Shown: piece after piece, positions 26,949 to 36,580 of the stretch | Numbering within the stretch: the first letter of the stretch is position 1 | How the letters are laid out: each line of letters opens with the position of its first letter | Notes under the pieces: generated by a model | Told to the model about the DNA's origin: nothing | The model's input: the letters and a program-made list of their open reading frames with translations, nothing else | The model's database searches: none | Translations under genes and position numbers: made by a program | Origin: Spirosoma profusum | GTDB lineage: Bacteria; Bacteroidota; Bacteroidia; Cytophagales; Spirosomataceae | Reading direction: 5' to 3' | Assembly: GCF_014699005.1 (NCBI RefSeq) | Contig: NZ_JACWZY010000008.1 | Location: 186,001-250,000, forward strand | Length of the DNA: 64,000 nt

Positions 26949-28418
26949 ATGCTGAGTAAAGAGGTAGCTGCAGTAGAGGAAATGGAATCGGGCCTGTTCG
27001 ACGTATCGAAAGACTCGCTTCGAGAGGCTAGTACGTCCATCAAGGCAGCGGACGTAACGGCTTCTACTAATAAGCAGTCAGCGTTGTCGAAGCCCATCAT
27101 GAAGCGGTTCGCCATCAATGTGGCTTCGCTGTTCAGTGTGCATGTGGTCAACATGCTGCTTCCTCTGCTTACGGTTCCCTACGTAGTACGTATCATCGGA
27201 CCGGAACGGCTGGGACTGCTCAACTTCTCGCTGGCTTTCGTCGCGTATTTCACATTGTTGATCAATTACGGTTTCGATATGGCTGCTGTACGTGCCATTG
27301 CGGCTGACCGGACCAATCAGGACGTAACGAATCGGGTTTTCAGTGAAGTAATTGTTGGCAAAGCGCTGCTCTGGGTGTTATCAACGCTCATTTTTGGGAG
27401 TATCGCATCCTTTGTGCCTGAGTTTCGGTCACATCTCTGGCTACACATCTGCACCTACGTTGGTAGCATTGGCATCGTATTCTTCCCCGTCTGGCTGTAT
27501 CAGGCAATGGAAAAACTGGGCCGGGTTGCGCTATTTAACACGATTATCAAAGTCCTGCTGACACTGACGGTTTTTGTTTTCATCCGAAAACCCGACGATT
27601 ACATCTACCAGAATCTGTCGCTTAGCCTGTCGCAGGTGGCTGTTAGCTTCGTAGCTTTTTTCGTAGCGGTCAAGTGGTTTCGTATTACGTTTAGTTTGCC
27701 AACAGTTGCTCAGATGCTAAAGCGTTTTCGCGACGATAGCACGCTATTTTTTACTTCTGTTGTCGCAACCGTTTACGCTGGGTCGAATATTTTTCTACTC
27801 GGCATTTTCAGCTCGGCTTATAACGTCGGCATTTTTTCGGCAGGAACCCGCATTGTAGGAATCGCCCAGGCGTTTGTATCACTGGCTTTAAATCAGGCTT
27901 TTTTCCCGATTGTCGCGAATGCGTTTGGGCAAGGCGAAGACAAGGGGCTGACGGTTGTGCGGACTATCTTTTTTCCGGTTTCCGTATTGATGATACTGAT
28001 ATCGGCGGGACTGTGGCTGATTGCTCCCCTATTCATTTCCCTGTTCTACGGCACCCGATTCGATGATGCTGTTATTGTACTGCGGATTGTTTCCTTACTA
28101 CCTATTACACTGGGGCTTAACAACTTATTTGGCGTTCATACCATGCTTAGCCTACGTATGGACAAAGCTTTTTTTCGCATTTCAGCCATTGGGGCTGTTG
28201 TGAGCCTGTCGCTCAACGCTTTACTCATTCAACGCTTTAGCTACGTTGGCGTGGCCAGTTCGTGGGTCATCACAGAGGCTTTCGTCGTTTTTTCTCTTTA
28301 TGCTTACCTGCGTTACAAAGGCGTGGAAGTAGTCAAACTCTCTTACCTACGGGAAGCTATTCGATTTAGCAAAAGTCGGTTATCAACTCTGTTCAAACCG
28401 AAATTATGGAACGTATAG
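26949..28418 (+). CDS. Wzx-type polysaccharide flippase
   Basis: The 489-residue protein has 12-14 hydrophobic helices of the MOP/polysaccharide-transport superfamily, beginning after a soluble N-terminal extension of about 50 residues. The first helix region contains the family pattern LLTVPYVVRIIGPERLGLLNFS. It flips lipid-linked oligosaccharide units across the cytoplasmic membrane. The N-terminal extension is longer than usual; an internal ATG at about 27099 (MKRFAINVASLFS) would give a standard-length protein. The 3' end overlaps the next gene by 13 bp. Confidence 0.9.
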   Translation: MLSKEVAAVEEMESGLFDVSKDSLREASTSIKAADVTASTNKQSALSKPIMKRFAINVASLFSVHVVNMLLPLLTVPYVVRIIGPERLGLLNFSLAFVAYFTLLINYGFDMAAVRAIAADRTNQDVTNRVFSEVIVGKALLWVLSTLIFGSIASFVPEFRSHLWLHICTYVGSIGIVFFPVWLYQAMEKLGRVALFNTIIKVLLTLTVFVFIRKPDDYIYQNLSLSLSQVAVSFVAFFVAVKWFRITFSLPTVAQMLKRFRDDSTLFFTSVVATVYAGSNIFLLGIFSSAYNVGIFSAGTRIVGIAQAFVSLALNQAFFPIVANAFGQGEDKGLTVVRTIFFPVSVLMILISAGLWLIAPLFISLFYGTRFDDAVIVLRIVSLLPITLGLNNLFGVHTMLSLRMDKAFFRISAIGAVVSLSLNALLIQRFSYVGVASSWVITEAFVVFSLYAYLRYKGVEVVKLSYLREAIRFSKSRLSTLFKPKLWNV

Positions 28419-29314
28419 CCACGTTGATCGTGACATATAACCGCCTTAGCGACCTGAAAAAATGTCTGGGGAGTCTGCATGCGCAAACGCACCAGTCCGA
28501 TGCAATCTATGTGATTAATAATGGGAGCACGGACGGCACGCACGAATGGCTCAATGAACGATCGGACGTAATAGTTGTGACACAGCCCAATCTGGGCGGA
28601 GCGGGTGGATTTGCAACCGGAATTGCCAGGACGTTCGATGACGGGTACGACCGAATCTGGTGCATGGACGATGATTGTCTTCCTGAGCCACAAGCCCTTG
28701 AGAACTTGCTCGCGTCACCTAACCTGGGGCCCTGCATTAAGAATTGCGTCTCTATCAATATCGAAGATAAAGCCGAACTGGCTTTTTATGTGGATAGACC
28801 CAATCAATTGTATCGTCAGGTGGCCGACATCACCAAAGTTGATTTGGTTTACGGAGTGGCCTCGTTTTTCAACGGGACCCTGATTAGTTCGGAAGTGGTC
28901 CGGGCTATCGGAATTCCTGACGAGAAACTGTTTATCTGGGGAGACGAGCTTGAGTACATGACCCGCGCTTTGAAGATGAACTTCCCGGTGGTTACTGTAT
29001 CGACCGCCTTACTGTTTCACCCACCTTCGGTAGATCGGGATGGTATCCCGTGGCCAGGTGCCTGGAAAAATTATTACCGGGTACGTAACGAACGACGTGT
29101 CTTTCAAAACAACCACGGCGACAAATACGGCTTTATCATGTTCCTGGTCTGGTCCATGCGAGCCACGCTAGAGCAACTGACCTCGAAACGTAAGAATCGA
29201 TTCTACAACTTCCTGCTGTATGCGGAAGCCGCGCTGGATAGTCTGGTGAACAATTTCCGCAAACGGCCCGAGACGATTTTAACGCTCCGGCTTTACCGAT
29301 ACATGCATAAATAA
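28406..29314 (+). CDS. Glycosyltransferase family 2 (GlfT2/rhamnosyltransferase-like)
   Basis: This 302-residue GT-A enzyme has ATLIVTYNRLSDLKKCL at the N-terminus, the NNGSTDGTHEWL donor-binding block and the DxD motif in WCMDDDCLPEP (about residues 90-100). The long GGAGGFATGI insertion is typical of galactofuranosyl- and rhamnosyl-transferase-like GT2 proteins. It likely adds one sugar of the repeat unit in the cytoplasm. It overlaps the flippase gene by 13 bp. Confidence 0.88.
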   Translation: MERIATLIVTYNRLSDLKKCLGSLHAQTHQSDAIYVINNGSTDGTHEWLNERSDVIVVTQPNLGGAGGFATGIARTFDDGYDRIWCMDDDCLPEPQALENLLASPNLGPCIKNCVSINIEDKAELAFYVDRPNQLYRQVADITKVDLVYGVASFFNGTLISSEVVRAIGIPDEKLFIWGDELEYMTRALKMNFPVVTVSTALLFHPPSVDRDGIPWPGAWKNYYRVRNERRVFQNNHGDKYGFIMFLVWSMRATLEQLTSKRKNRFYNFLLYAEAALDSLVNNFRKRPETILTLRLYRYMHK

Positions 29315-29322
29315 ACGACTCT

Positions 29323-30495
29323 ATGAACGTACTGATTGCTACCTATCTGGTTCCTGCTTCACCTTCGGGTGTGGTTACCTACTGCCGAACGCTGGCCAGT
29401 GATCTGGTGGGTGCCGGTATGGGGGTTCATACCGTCGATGCATCACATACACCTACAATATGGCGTAAAAGTCTGGGGGTATTGAAACGTATCATGCGAC
29501 CAATGGGTGGCGCTTTTCACGTAGCGTACGATGAGTTTGCGTACTTCACGGGGTTGTACCTATCCGTTCGAAAGCTTCGCCAATCCAACATCGATATCAT
29601 TCACGCGCAGGACCCTCGGTCGGGCGTAGCGGCTTATCTGGCGCTACGTGGTCGTGTACCCATTCTACTAACCTGCCATTTTAACGATGATCCGGTTCGG
29701 GAGTTGGTTGAGCAGTTTGCCTTAAAACCGGCATTCACCAAACGGCTGACAGACTGGTACACGTATCTGTTTTCCTTCATCCATAACTACGTATTCGTAT
29801 CGAACTACACGTATACAAAATCGAAACATCTGTTACCGACACGTATCAACAAAGAAATTCTACGTAACACCGTACGACTGGGGGTATTCAATCGCCAGGA
29901 AGACGCGGGCGGTTTAACGTCGACCAAGCTGGTCATTACCAACGTCGGCTACATGGACGAACGTAAAAACCAGAAACTTCTCCTTCAGATTGGTCACGAA
30001 CTCCACGCAAGAGGTATTAACAATTTTCACCTGTGCCTGATTGGCGACGGACCAAAACTAGCCGAGTACAAACAACTGGCCGAGCAACTGAAATTGACGG
30101 ACTACGTTACGTTCCTCGGTCGGCAGGAAGCTCCCTGGAAATTTGTGGGTCAGAGTGATCTATACATTCACACTGCCCTTAATGACAACTGTCCCTACTC
30201 CATTGTCGAAGCCTTTGCCGTTGGCACTCCCGTACTGGCTTTGCCCGTAGGTGGCATTCCTGAAATGTTGCCGGAAGGATTTGGTACGTTGCAGGGAACA
30301 ACCGTCGAAGAACTGACCAGCGAAGTGGCCCGCTATTTCGAGGCAGACCAGCGGGAACAATTAGCCAAAGCACAGGCTACCCACGCAGCTTCGTCGTTCA
30401 ACCACCAGGCTAACCTGGAAAAATTGATTTCATTCTATAGTCAAACTGTCTGGGAGCCAGCTCCTGCGGTTGCCATTTTAACCCCAACTACATGA
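29323..30495 (+). CDS. Glycosyltransferase family 4
   Basis: The 390-residue GT-B enzyme has an N-terminal acceptor domain starting MNVLIATYLVPASPSGVVTY. The C-terminal donor domain has LIGDGPKLAEYK, VTFLGRQ and the EX7E-type block IVEAFAVGTPVLALPVGG. It is a retaining transferase using a nucleotide sugar; the linkage is unknown. It lies 8 bp after the GT2 gene and overlaps the polymerase gene by 4 bp, so it is in the operon. Confidence 0.9.
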   Translation: MNVLIATYLVPASPSGVVTYCRTLASDLVGAGMGVHTVDASHTPTIWRKSLGVLKRIMRPMGGAFHVAYDEFAYFTGLYLSVRKLRQSNIDIIHAQDPRSGVAAYLALRGRVPILLTCHFNDDPVRELVEQFALKPAFTKRLTDWYTYLFSFIHNYVFVSNYTYTKSKHLLPTRINKEILRNTVRLGVFNRQEDAGGLTSTKLVITNVGYMDERKNQKLLLQIGHELHARGINNFHLCLIGDGPKLAEYKQLAEQLKLTDYVTFLGRQEAPWKFVGQSDLYIHTALNDNCPYSIVEAFAVGTPVLALPVGGIPEMLPEGFGTLQGTTVEELTSEVARYFEADQREQLAKAQATHAASSFNHQANLEKLISFYSQTVWEPAPAVAILTPTT

Positions 30496-31754
30496 TAATC
30501 TGGAGCTATCGAATTGCTTTGTTTATCCTGTTGTTCGGGATGAGCGCCCTGATCTACGGGGGAAATGCCCTGAATCAGCTGTTCGACAAAGCGGTCAGCG
30601 GTGTTACGTTGATCGGCATTGTTTCCCTGTTTATTTTTTACTTCCGGCAGCCTCCTATTTATAAGGTAGCAGCCTGGTTAGTAGCGCTGGGCGTTATTGG
30701 GCTGGTACTCGAATCCAGGCACGAATACGGGCAGTTCGTGTATTCGTATTTCGTCATCAAACGATTTGCGTACTGCGGTCTGGCCTTGCTGGGATACGTA
30801 GTGGCTTCGCGGGCTGGTATCCTAAAAATCAAGTATGCAGTCTACCTGATTTTTGCCTTCTACGTGATCAATCAATTGTTTCTGGGGCAGATTTTTAGCT
30901 ATAACCTGACCTCTGAAAGCCGTTCGGTTACCTCGAACGAAGCGCTGTATCTGGTCATTCCATTCCTGTACTATTTGGTGTCATACCTGAAGGAGCGCCG
31001 AATTATGGATTTCCTGTTGATGCTGTTCACCTTCGTGTTCATCGTGTTTCTGTTGCACCGATCTGTGATTTCAGCGGCTGTGGTGACCATCGGAGTCGTC
31101 GCTGGCCTGTCGTTGATGGGCAAACTCTCAACGGGTGGATTTCCGCTTGGAAAGACGGTTGCTACGTTAACGGTGCTACTGATTTTGCTGGCTCCGCTGC
31201 TGGCGATGTTACCCGGCAATAAAATGAACGCGCTCTGGGAAAACATCAGTGGTATTCTCGATCCTAAAGAAGATAACACGGGTAGCTGGCGGCTGGAGCA
31301 ATCGGAATATTACCTCAGTCTGATTCCGGACAAACCCGTGCTGGGCTGGCGCTACGTAGGCTATGACCGGGGCGAGATCATGGAGAATGAAGATTTTCCT
31401 GAGAAGGGCACCATTATCCACTCGCAATATATCGACATGTTGTACAACTACGGCGCGGTCGGTCTAGCTATCAATCTGCTGATTTTACTGGGTACACTAT
31501 GGGTGATGTACCGTCGAAACGCTACGTTCTCTCTGGAACAGACCGTTCTATTTGGTTTCATTGTCAGCGGATTAGTCTACGCCGTTTCCTACCAGCTACC
31601 GGTTTTTTTCTGGGGATTTGTGGGCGTAGGGATGTATTACGCCTACAAAAAGCCGGACGTCAATCAATTAGAAACCGAGGAAGTTCTCGAACTGGATAAC
31701 TACGAAAGCACTCCAGAATTACCCATTTATAAATCCACACATCGCTATGATTAA
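30492..31754 (+). CDS. Wzy-like O-antigen/exopolysaccharide polymerase
   Basis: The 420-residue protein has about 11 transmembrane helices. A large periplasmic loop contains the O-antigen ligase/polymerase-type pattern (SWRLEQSEYYLSLIPDKPVL, GWRYVGY, GTIIHSQYIDMLYNYGAVG). The His in IHSQY is at the conserved position near 'H..yl..l...G..G'. It would polymerise flipped repeat units on the periplasmic face. The soluble C-terminal tail of about 30 acidic residues is not conserved. It overlaps both neighbours by 4 and 8 bp. Confidence 0.85.
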   Translation: MIIWSYRIALFILLFGMSALIYGGNALNQLFDKAVSGVTLIGIVSLFIFYFRQPPIYKVAAWLVALGVIGLVLESRHEYGQFVYSYFVIKRFAYCGLALLGYVVASRAGILKIKYAVYLIFAFYVINQLFLGQIFSYNLTSESRSVTSNEALYLVIPFLYYLVSYLKERRIMDFLLMLFTFVFIVFLLHRSVISAAVVTIGVVAGLSLMGKLSTGGFPLGKTVATLTVLLILLAPLLAMLPGNKMNALWENISGILDPKEDNTGSWRLEQSEYYLSLIPDKPVLGWRYVGYDRGEIMENEDFPEKGTIIHSQYIDMLYNYGAVGLAINLLILLGTLWVMYRRNATFSLEQTVLFGFIVSGLVYAVSYQLPVFFWGFVGVGMYYAYKKPDVNQLETEEVLELDNYESTPELPIYKSTHRYD

Positions 31755-32631
31755 TATCGTCATTCCCGTTCATAACCGGAGAGAATACACCCGCCAATGC
31801 CTGGCCTGTTTAGCGGCTCAGACGTATCGGAATGTTAAAGTAATTGTGGTGGACGACGGCTCGACCGACGGCACTGATCTGATGATTGAGGAAGAGTTTC
31901 CGAACGTAGTGGTGTTGAAAGGAGATGGCAATCTATGGTGGACTGAAGCCACCAACTGGGGAATTCGCTACGTACAGAAATCGCAGGATAAACGGCAGGA
32001 AAACTTCGTGCTGACCCTCAACGATGATACGCGTGTGGCTCCCGATTATTTGCAAACCATGCTGGATGCTTACCGCAAACACAAGCCGTGTTTGATCGGC
32101 TCGCCCAGTGTCGATAGCGATAATCCTGATAAACTGGAATATGCCGGTGCCGTTTTTGAATTGTATACCGCTGGCGGACACCACCTATCGGAAGATTATC
32201 ACAGCAGCTACCGCGAACTGGCCACCCGAACGTCTTTTCTTGAATCGCATTCGCTTCCGGGTCGTGGAACACTTATTCCAATGGAAGTTTTTGATAAGAT
32301 TGGTCTGTACGATTCAAAAAATTACATCCACTACATGTCCGACATTGAGTTTTCGGTTCGGGCACGAAAGGCGGGTTATCGCTTGATTGTCAACGTACCG
32401 AGCGTAGTATATGAATACGTTCAGGCAACTGGTATTCAGGTAGAAAAGCAAATCAGTCTGCGGGATTTTATTAAAGGATTTACGTCCATTAAGTCGCCAA
32501 CGAACCTCAAAGTTCGCTACCGATTTGCCATCGACCATTCCAAGACTAAAGTGCTTTATTTCTGCTTCGATGTCGCTCGAATCTGCACGGGTTTTCTCCT
32601 GCGCAAGGTCCGGATAATGAAACCGCTCTAA
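31747..32631 (+). CDS. Glycosyltransferase family 2
   Basis: The 294-residue GT-A enzyme starts MINIVIPVHNRREYTRQCL, has VVDDGSTDGT, GNLWWTEATNWGI and the DxD-type NDDTRVAPDYLQ motif (about residues 95-105). The GDGNLWWTEA block is shared with rhamnosyltransferase-like GT2 enzymes. It probably adds one residue of the repeat unit. It overlaps the polymerase gene by 8 bp and lies 4 bp before the next gene. Confidence 0.9.
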   Translation: MINIVIPVHNRREYTRQCLACLAAQTYRNVKVIVVDDGSTDGTDLMIEEEFPNVVVLKGDGNLWWTEATNWGIRYVQKSQDKRQENFVLTLNDDTRVAPDYLQTMLDAYRKHKPCLIGSPSVDSDNPDKLEYAGAVFELYTAGGHHLSEDYHSSYRELATRTSFLESHSLPGRGTLIPMEVFDKIGLYDSKNYIHYMSDIEFSVRARKAGYRLIVNVPSVVYEYVQATGIQVEKQISLRDFIKGFTSIKSPTNLKVRYRFAIDHSKTKVLYFCFDVARICTGFLLRKVRIMKPL

Positions 32632-32635
32632 TCTC

Positions 32636-33904
32636 ATGAGAAAAGTATTGCTCTCGGCCTACGCCTGCATACCCAACCACGGCTCTGAAGAAGGGACGGG
32701 CTGGACGTACGCCACTACCCTGAGTACGAACAATCTGGAGGTGCACTGCCTAACCAAAAAGGATGGCAAAACATCTATTGACGGTATTCTGGCCAACGGC
32801 TTCTTCCCAAACCTGACGGTCCACTACGTAACGGTGCCCGAGTGGGTAGATCGGTTCTGTCACGCCAACCTGATTGGGATGTATTTCCACTACGTGTATT
32901 GGCAATGGGCTGCTCTGAAACGGGCTCGCAAACTGAATCAGCGGCTGGATTTCGATCTTGTGCATCACGTTACGTATGGAAGCATTCAACTCGGCAGTTT
33001 TCTCTACAAACTTCGTAAACCGTTCATTTTTGGTCCGGTTGGCGGTGGACAGCGTGCCCCCGAAGCACTGAAAAGTTATTTCGGCGTGTATTGGTCCAGG
33101 GAGTTGATGCGCGACCGAATCAGTACGTTGCTCCAGTACGTCAATCCGGGTTTTTACAAATCCGTAAAGACAGCGGACCGACTGGTTGTGACCAACTTAG
33201 ATACGTTTGCGCTGGCACGTAAACTACGCCCGAATCTCCCCATCGACCGGATTTGGGATGCGGGCTTGAGTCGTTCTTTTTTACCCGATACATCCCTTCC
33301 GCATTACCCCGGTAAAGTTTTAAAGCTACTATGGGTAGGGCGGCTATTGCCTCGTAAAGCACTGGAACTGACAATCGAAGCCTTGGGTCAAGTTGATCCC
33401 CGGTTAGCCGTTGAGCTAACCATCGTGGGCGGAAAAGGAGAAATGGCCGATCAGGTTCCCCAATACATTGAAAAATACAATGTAAAAGACCGGGTCAATT
33501 GGGTTGGGCACGTATCGTATCAGGAAGTGAAAGACTATTACGAGCAATCGGATGTGTTCTTTTTCACGAGTCTGCGCGATTCCTGTCCGCATCAGTTGCT
33601 GGAAGCAATGGCTTATTCGTTGCCCATCGTGACGCTGGATTTGCACGGACAAGCTGAATTAGTCAATGACAAAACCGGTATTCGGGTGGCCGTAAAGACC
33701 AAAGAACAGGTCGTATCGGATTTAGCAGGAGCTATCGAATGGATGTGGGCGCATCCTGACGAACGATTGGCGATGGGTCAGGCGGGTTACGCTTTTGCCC
33801 AGACGCAGTTGTGGGATACGAAAGTTCGCCAGTTTATTGATGAGTTATACCCGGCTGTACTCGGAGATATTTCCGAGGAGCCAGTCGCCCTGAAACGGGC
33901 GTGA
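32636..33904 (+). CDS. Glycosyltransferase family 4 (paralogue A)
   Basis: The 422-residue GT-B enzyme starts MRKVLLSAYACIPNHGSEEG, an N-terminus found in a group of GT4 enzymes where GSEEG is the donor-side loop. The C-terminal domain has LLWVGRLLPRKALEL, VNWVGHVSYQEVKDYY and a modified EX7E block SCPHQLLEAMAYSLPIVTLD. It is clearly homologous, with the same length, to the product of 36581-37849. The two flank the aldo/keto reductase and GMC oxidoreductase genes. The sugar is unknown. Confidence 0.9.
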   Translation: MRKVLLSAYACIPNHGSEEGTGWTYATTLSTNNLEVHCLTKKDGKTSIDGILANGFFPNLTVHYVTVPEWVDRFCHANLIGMYFHYVYWQWAALKRARKLNQRLDFDLVHHVTYGSIQLGSFLYKLRKPFIFGPVGGGQRAPEALKSYFGVYWSRELMRDRISTLLQYVNPGFYKSVKTADRLVVTNLDTFALARKLRPNLPIDRIWDAGLSRSFLPDTSLPHYPGKVLKLLWVGRLLPRKALELTIEALGQVDPRLAVELTIVGGKGEMADQVPQYIEKYNVKDRVNWVGHVSYQEVKDYYEQSDVFFFTSLRDSCPHQLLEAMAYSLPIVTLDLHGQAELVNDKTGIRVAVKTKEQVVSDLAGAIEWMWAHPDERLAMGQAGYAFAQTQLWDTKVRQFIDELYPAVLGDISEEPVALKRA

Positions 33905-33952
33905 CTACCTGACTACCAACCTAATCTGAACGTAACGTAAACGCTTTATCAC

Positions 33953-34840
33953 ATGATTACAGTAGACCAGCTATCGCAGGTAGGTATCGGAACCAGTCGA
34001 GTTGCCTCGCTGGGTAGCCGAATGTCGTCTGATACGTTTATGGACTTTCTGACGATAGCAAATGCGCGGGGCATTAACCTGATCGACACCGCTGATTTCT
34101 ACGGCTCCGGTGATTCCGAACGGCTGATTAGCAAGTGTCTGAAAGAGACGGGCTTTCCCTTCTTTGTCATGACGAAAGCCGGATTACCTTGTGTGCATAC
34201 GCCCGGCTGGCTTTCTCCGTTGAACCAGATTGGCAAAAAAATAAAGCAGCGTGCAGGCGCTAAAAGCAATTACACAGCAGCCTATCTGATTGACAGTGTC
34301 CAGAAAAGCAACAAACGGCTGGGTGTCGAAGCTGCCGACGCGCTGTTGCTGCACGAACCAAGCTGGGATGATCTCGCTGATGCCGATTCCTGGGATGGGC
34401 TGGCGAGGATTAAGCAGCAAGGATTGGCTCGTTATACGGGTGTATCGACCAACGATGTTCGGGTTGTCGAAGCGGGCATACGTAGTGGACAGGTTGATCT
34501 GGTGCAAACGGCTATTACGTGGAAAGACAATGCATCTGACGCGATAATCGCCCTGTGCCGCGCCAACCGTATTCCGGTGGTTGCCAATCAGGCACTGCAA
34601 TCTTACAAATCATTGCAATCAGTTTTTGATCGTCAGGCAGACGCTATTCGGCAACTCACTGGGCTAGCCGATATGACATTGGTGCAGCTACTGATTGCGG
34701 CTGTACTGGCTCAGAAGAAAGCCGACGTCGTGCTGTTTGGCACGAGTAACCCCGTGCACCTGGCCCATAACGCCGAGTCATTACGCTACGTATCCAGCCT
34801 GGCTTCGGCTTTGCCTAAAATTAACCAATTACTATCATGA
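33953..34840 (+). CDS. Aldo/keto reductase
   Basis: The 295-residue TIM-barrel reductase has the AKR catalytic set: the Asp and Tyr in LIDTADFYGSGDSE, the Lys in FVMTKAGL and the His in LLLHEPSW. The C-terminal block VVLFGTSNPVHLAHN resembles the NADPH-binding region. It overlaps the GMC oxidoreductase gene by four bases (ATGA), so the two enzymes are made together. In this setting it probably reduces or helps interconvert a sugar or a side group for the exopolysaccharide; the substrate is unknown. Confidence 0.88.
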   Translation: MITVDQLSQVGIGTSRVASLGSRMSSDTFMDFLTIANARGINLIDTADFYGSGDSERLISKCLKETGFPFFVMTKAGLPCVHTPGWLSPLNQIGKKIKQRAGAKSNYTAAYLIDSVQKSNKRLGVEAADALLLHEPSWDDLADADSWDGLARIKQQGLARYTGVSTNDVRVVEAGIRSGQVDLVQTAITWKDNASDAIIALCRANRIPVVANQALQSYKSLQSVFDRQADAIRQLTGLADMTLVQLLIAAVLAQKKADVVLFGTSNPVHLAHNAESLRYVSSLASALPKINQLLS

Positions 34841-36525
34841 TCATCACGAAACATACGTTCCAGGAGGGAGAAACACTGACAGCGGACATTTGTATCGTTG
34901 GTAGCGGTCCGGCGGCTATTTCGATGGCGCTCAGTCTGGATGGCTCACCGCTACGTGTATTGATGCTGACCGGTGGTAGTTGGACAGAAACCATCGCTAA
35001 CCAGGATTTATACCGGGGAAGCGTCTCACCAGCAGGCTCGCATGAGTCTTTGGAAGAGAACCGCAGACGGCAATTCGGGGGCACCTCATCGGCTTGGGGC
35101 GGACGTTGTATCCCGTTCGAACCTATTGATTTCAAGGCCCGTTCCTGGGTACCGGATAGTGGCTGGCCTATCTCTTACGATGACCTGCTTCCTCACTACC
35201 AGAAGGCCGCTGAACTATGCCAGATTGGCCGTTATGAGTTCGATGCGCAAGCCGCCTTTCCCCACAGCAAACGGGAAATACTGGAAGGACTGGATTCGGA
35301 ATCTCTAGTATCTTATCCGCTGGAACGCTGGAGTCCGCCCGTTCATTTCGGCAAAACATACCGGGCAGCTTTGGAAAATAGTGCTAACATCCATGTTTTG
35401 ATGGATGCGCACGTACTAGCTCTCAAAACGGAAAATGATAGCAGTACAGTTAGCCACGTAACGGTGTCATTGGGCGGTATTACGCTATCGGTCAAGGCCA
35501 ACAAATTTGTGCTGGCAACAGGTGGGATCGAAAACGCCCGTCTATTACTAGCCTCTACAACTGACCGCTATCCAACCGGCCTTGGCAATCAGCACGATAA
35601 TGTCGGGCGGTATTACATGGTGCATTTCAGCGGTGTTTATGCGGAAGTCAAATTGTATGATAAAGCCAAATTAATGGCCGATTTTGAGCGAGATAACGGT
35701 GGCGTGTATTGCCGCAGACGCTGGTGGTTTCCCGAACCGACTCAGGAAGCACATAAACTTCTGAACACCATATTTTTCCTGTATCACGCCAATACAACCA
35801 ACGGCCACCGGGACGTACTGTTTTCATCTCGTTTCGTGGCGAAATCTGTTCTGTCTATTCTGAGCCAAAAGTCAATAAACCGCGTCGTCAGTAAGGGAAA
35901 AGAGCTCTTGCCTTCATTAAAGGAACATGCCGTTAACGTAGCAAAAAACGGGTTTTTCGAGATTCCCGACCTGATTAAGCTGGGTTTGCAACGCATGGCG
36001 AAACGTCGGTTACCTTACCTGCTTCCCTCCAAACGTAACGACTACTGGGGGTTGTACTTTCAGGCGGAACAGGCCCCCAATCGGGAGAGCCGGATTTGCT
36101 TATCCAGTTCACAGAAAGACGCGTTCGGGATGCCCAGAGCCGAGGCACAACTAGCGTTTCTGGAAGCCGATATCGAGTCCATTGTGGACACACATACACT
36201 GTTTGTTCAGGAATTCAGGACGAAGAATTTGGGGGAGATTCGCTACGTGGAAGCCGACCTGCGCCAATACCTGAAGGAACGTATTGATACGTATAATTCG
36301 GCATCGCATCACATCGGTACGACTCGAATGTCCGACGATCCTCAAACGGGTGTTGTCGATCGGCACGCCAAAGTATATGGACTGACCAATCTGTACGTAG
36401 CTGGCTCCTCTATTTTCCCAACCGGTGGACATGCCAATCCTACATTGACCATCGTAGCGCATGCTTTATTCCTGGCTAATCATTTGAAAGTCAATCATAA
36501 GAATAAAGAAATGAGCTATTCATGA
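34837..36525 (+). CDS. GMC-family FAD oxidoreductase
   Basis: The 562-residue flavoprotein has the N-terminal FAD loop ADICIVGSGPAAISMAL (15-31), GGTSSAWGGRC for the second GMC signature, and the C-terminal HHIGTTRMSDDP block. Further on comes GHANPTLTIVAHALFLA, which holds the His/Asn pair of the GMC active site. Members oxidise alcohols such as sugars, sugar alcohols and choline. An acceptor other than oxygen is possible. Coupling to the aldo/keto reductase and the flanking transferases suggests sugar modification within the exopolysaccharide pathway. Confidence 0.9.
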   Translation: MIITKHTFQEGETLTADICIVGSGPAAISMALSLDGSPLRVLMLTGGSWTETIANQDLYRGSVSPAGSHESLEENRRRQFGGTSSAWGGRCIPFEPIDFKARSWVPDSGWPISYDDLLPHYQKAAELCQIGRYEFDAQAAFPHSKREILEGLDSESLVSYPLERWSPPVHFGKTYRAALENSANIHVLMDAHVLALKTENDSSTVSHVTVSLGGITLSVKANKFVLATGGIENARLLLASTTDRYPTGLGNQHDNVGRYYMVHFSGVYAEVKLYDKAKLMADFERDNGGVYCRRRWWFPEPTQEAHKLLNTIFFLYHANTTNGHRDVLFSSRFVAKSVLSILSQKSINRVVSKGKELLPSLKEHAVNVAKNGFFEIPDLIKLGLQRMAKRRLPYLLPSKRNDYWGLYFQAEQAPNRESRICLSSSQKDAFGMPRAEAQLAFLEADIESIVDTHTLFVQEFRTKNLGEIRYVEADLRQYLKERIDTYNSASHHIGTTRMSDDPQTGVVDRHAKVYGLTNLYVAGSSIFPTGGHANPTLTIVAHALFLANHLKVNHKNKEMSYS

Positions 36526-36580
36526 ATACCCGTTTCGTTGCTCCATTGCTCAAAGCGTGGATTTATTACTCCCTAACGTT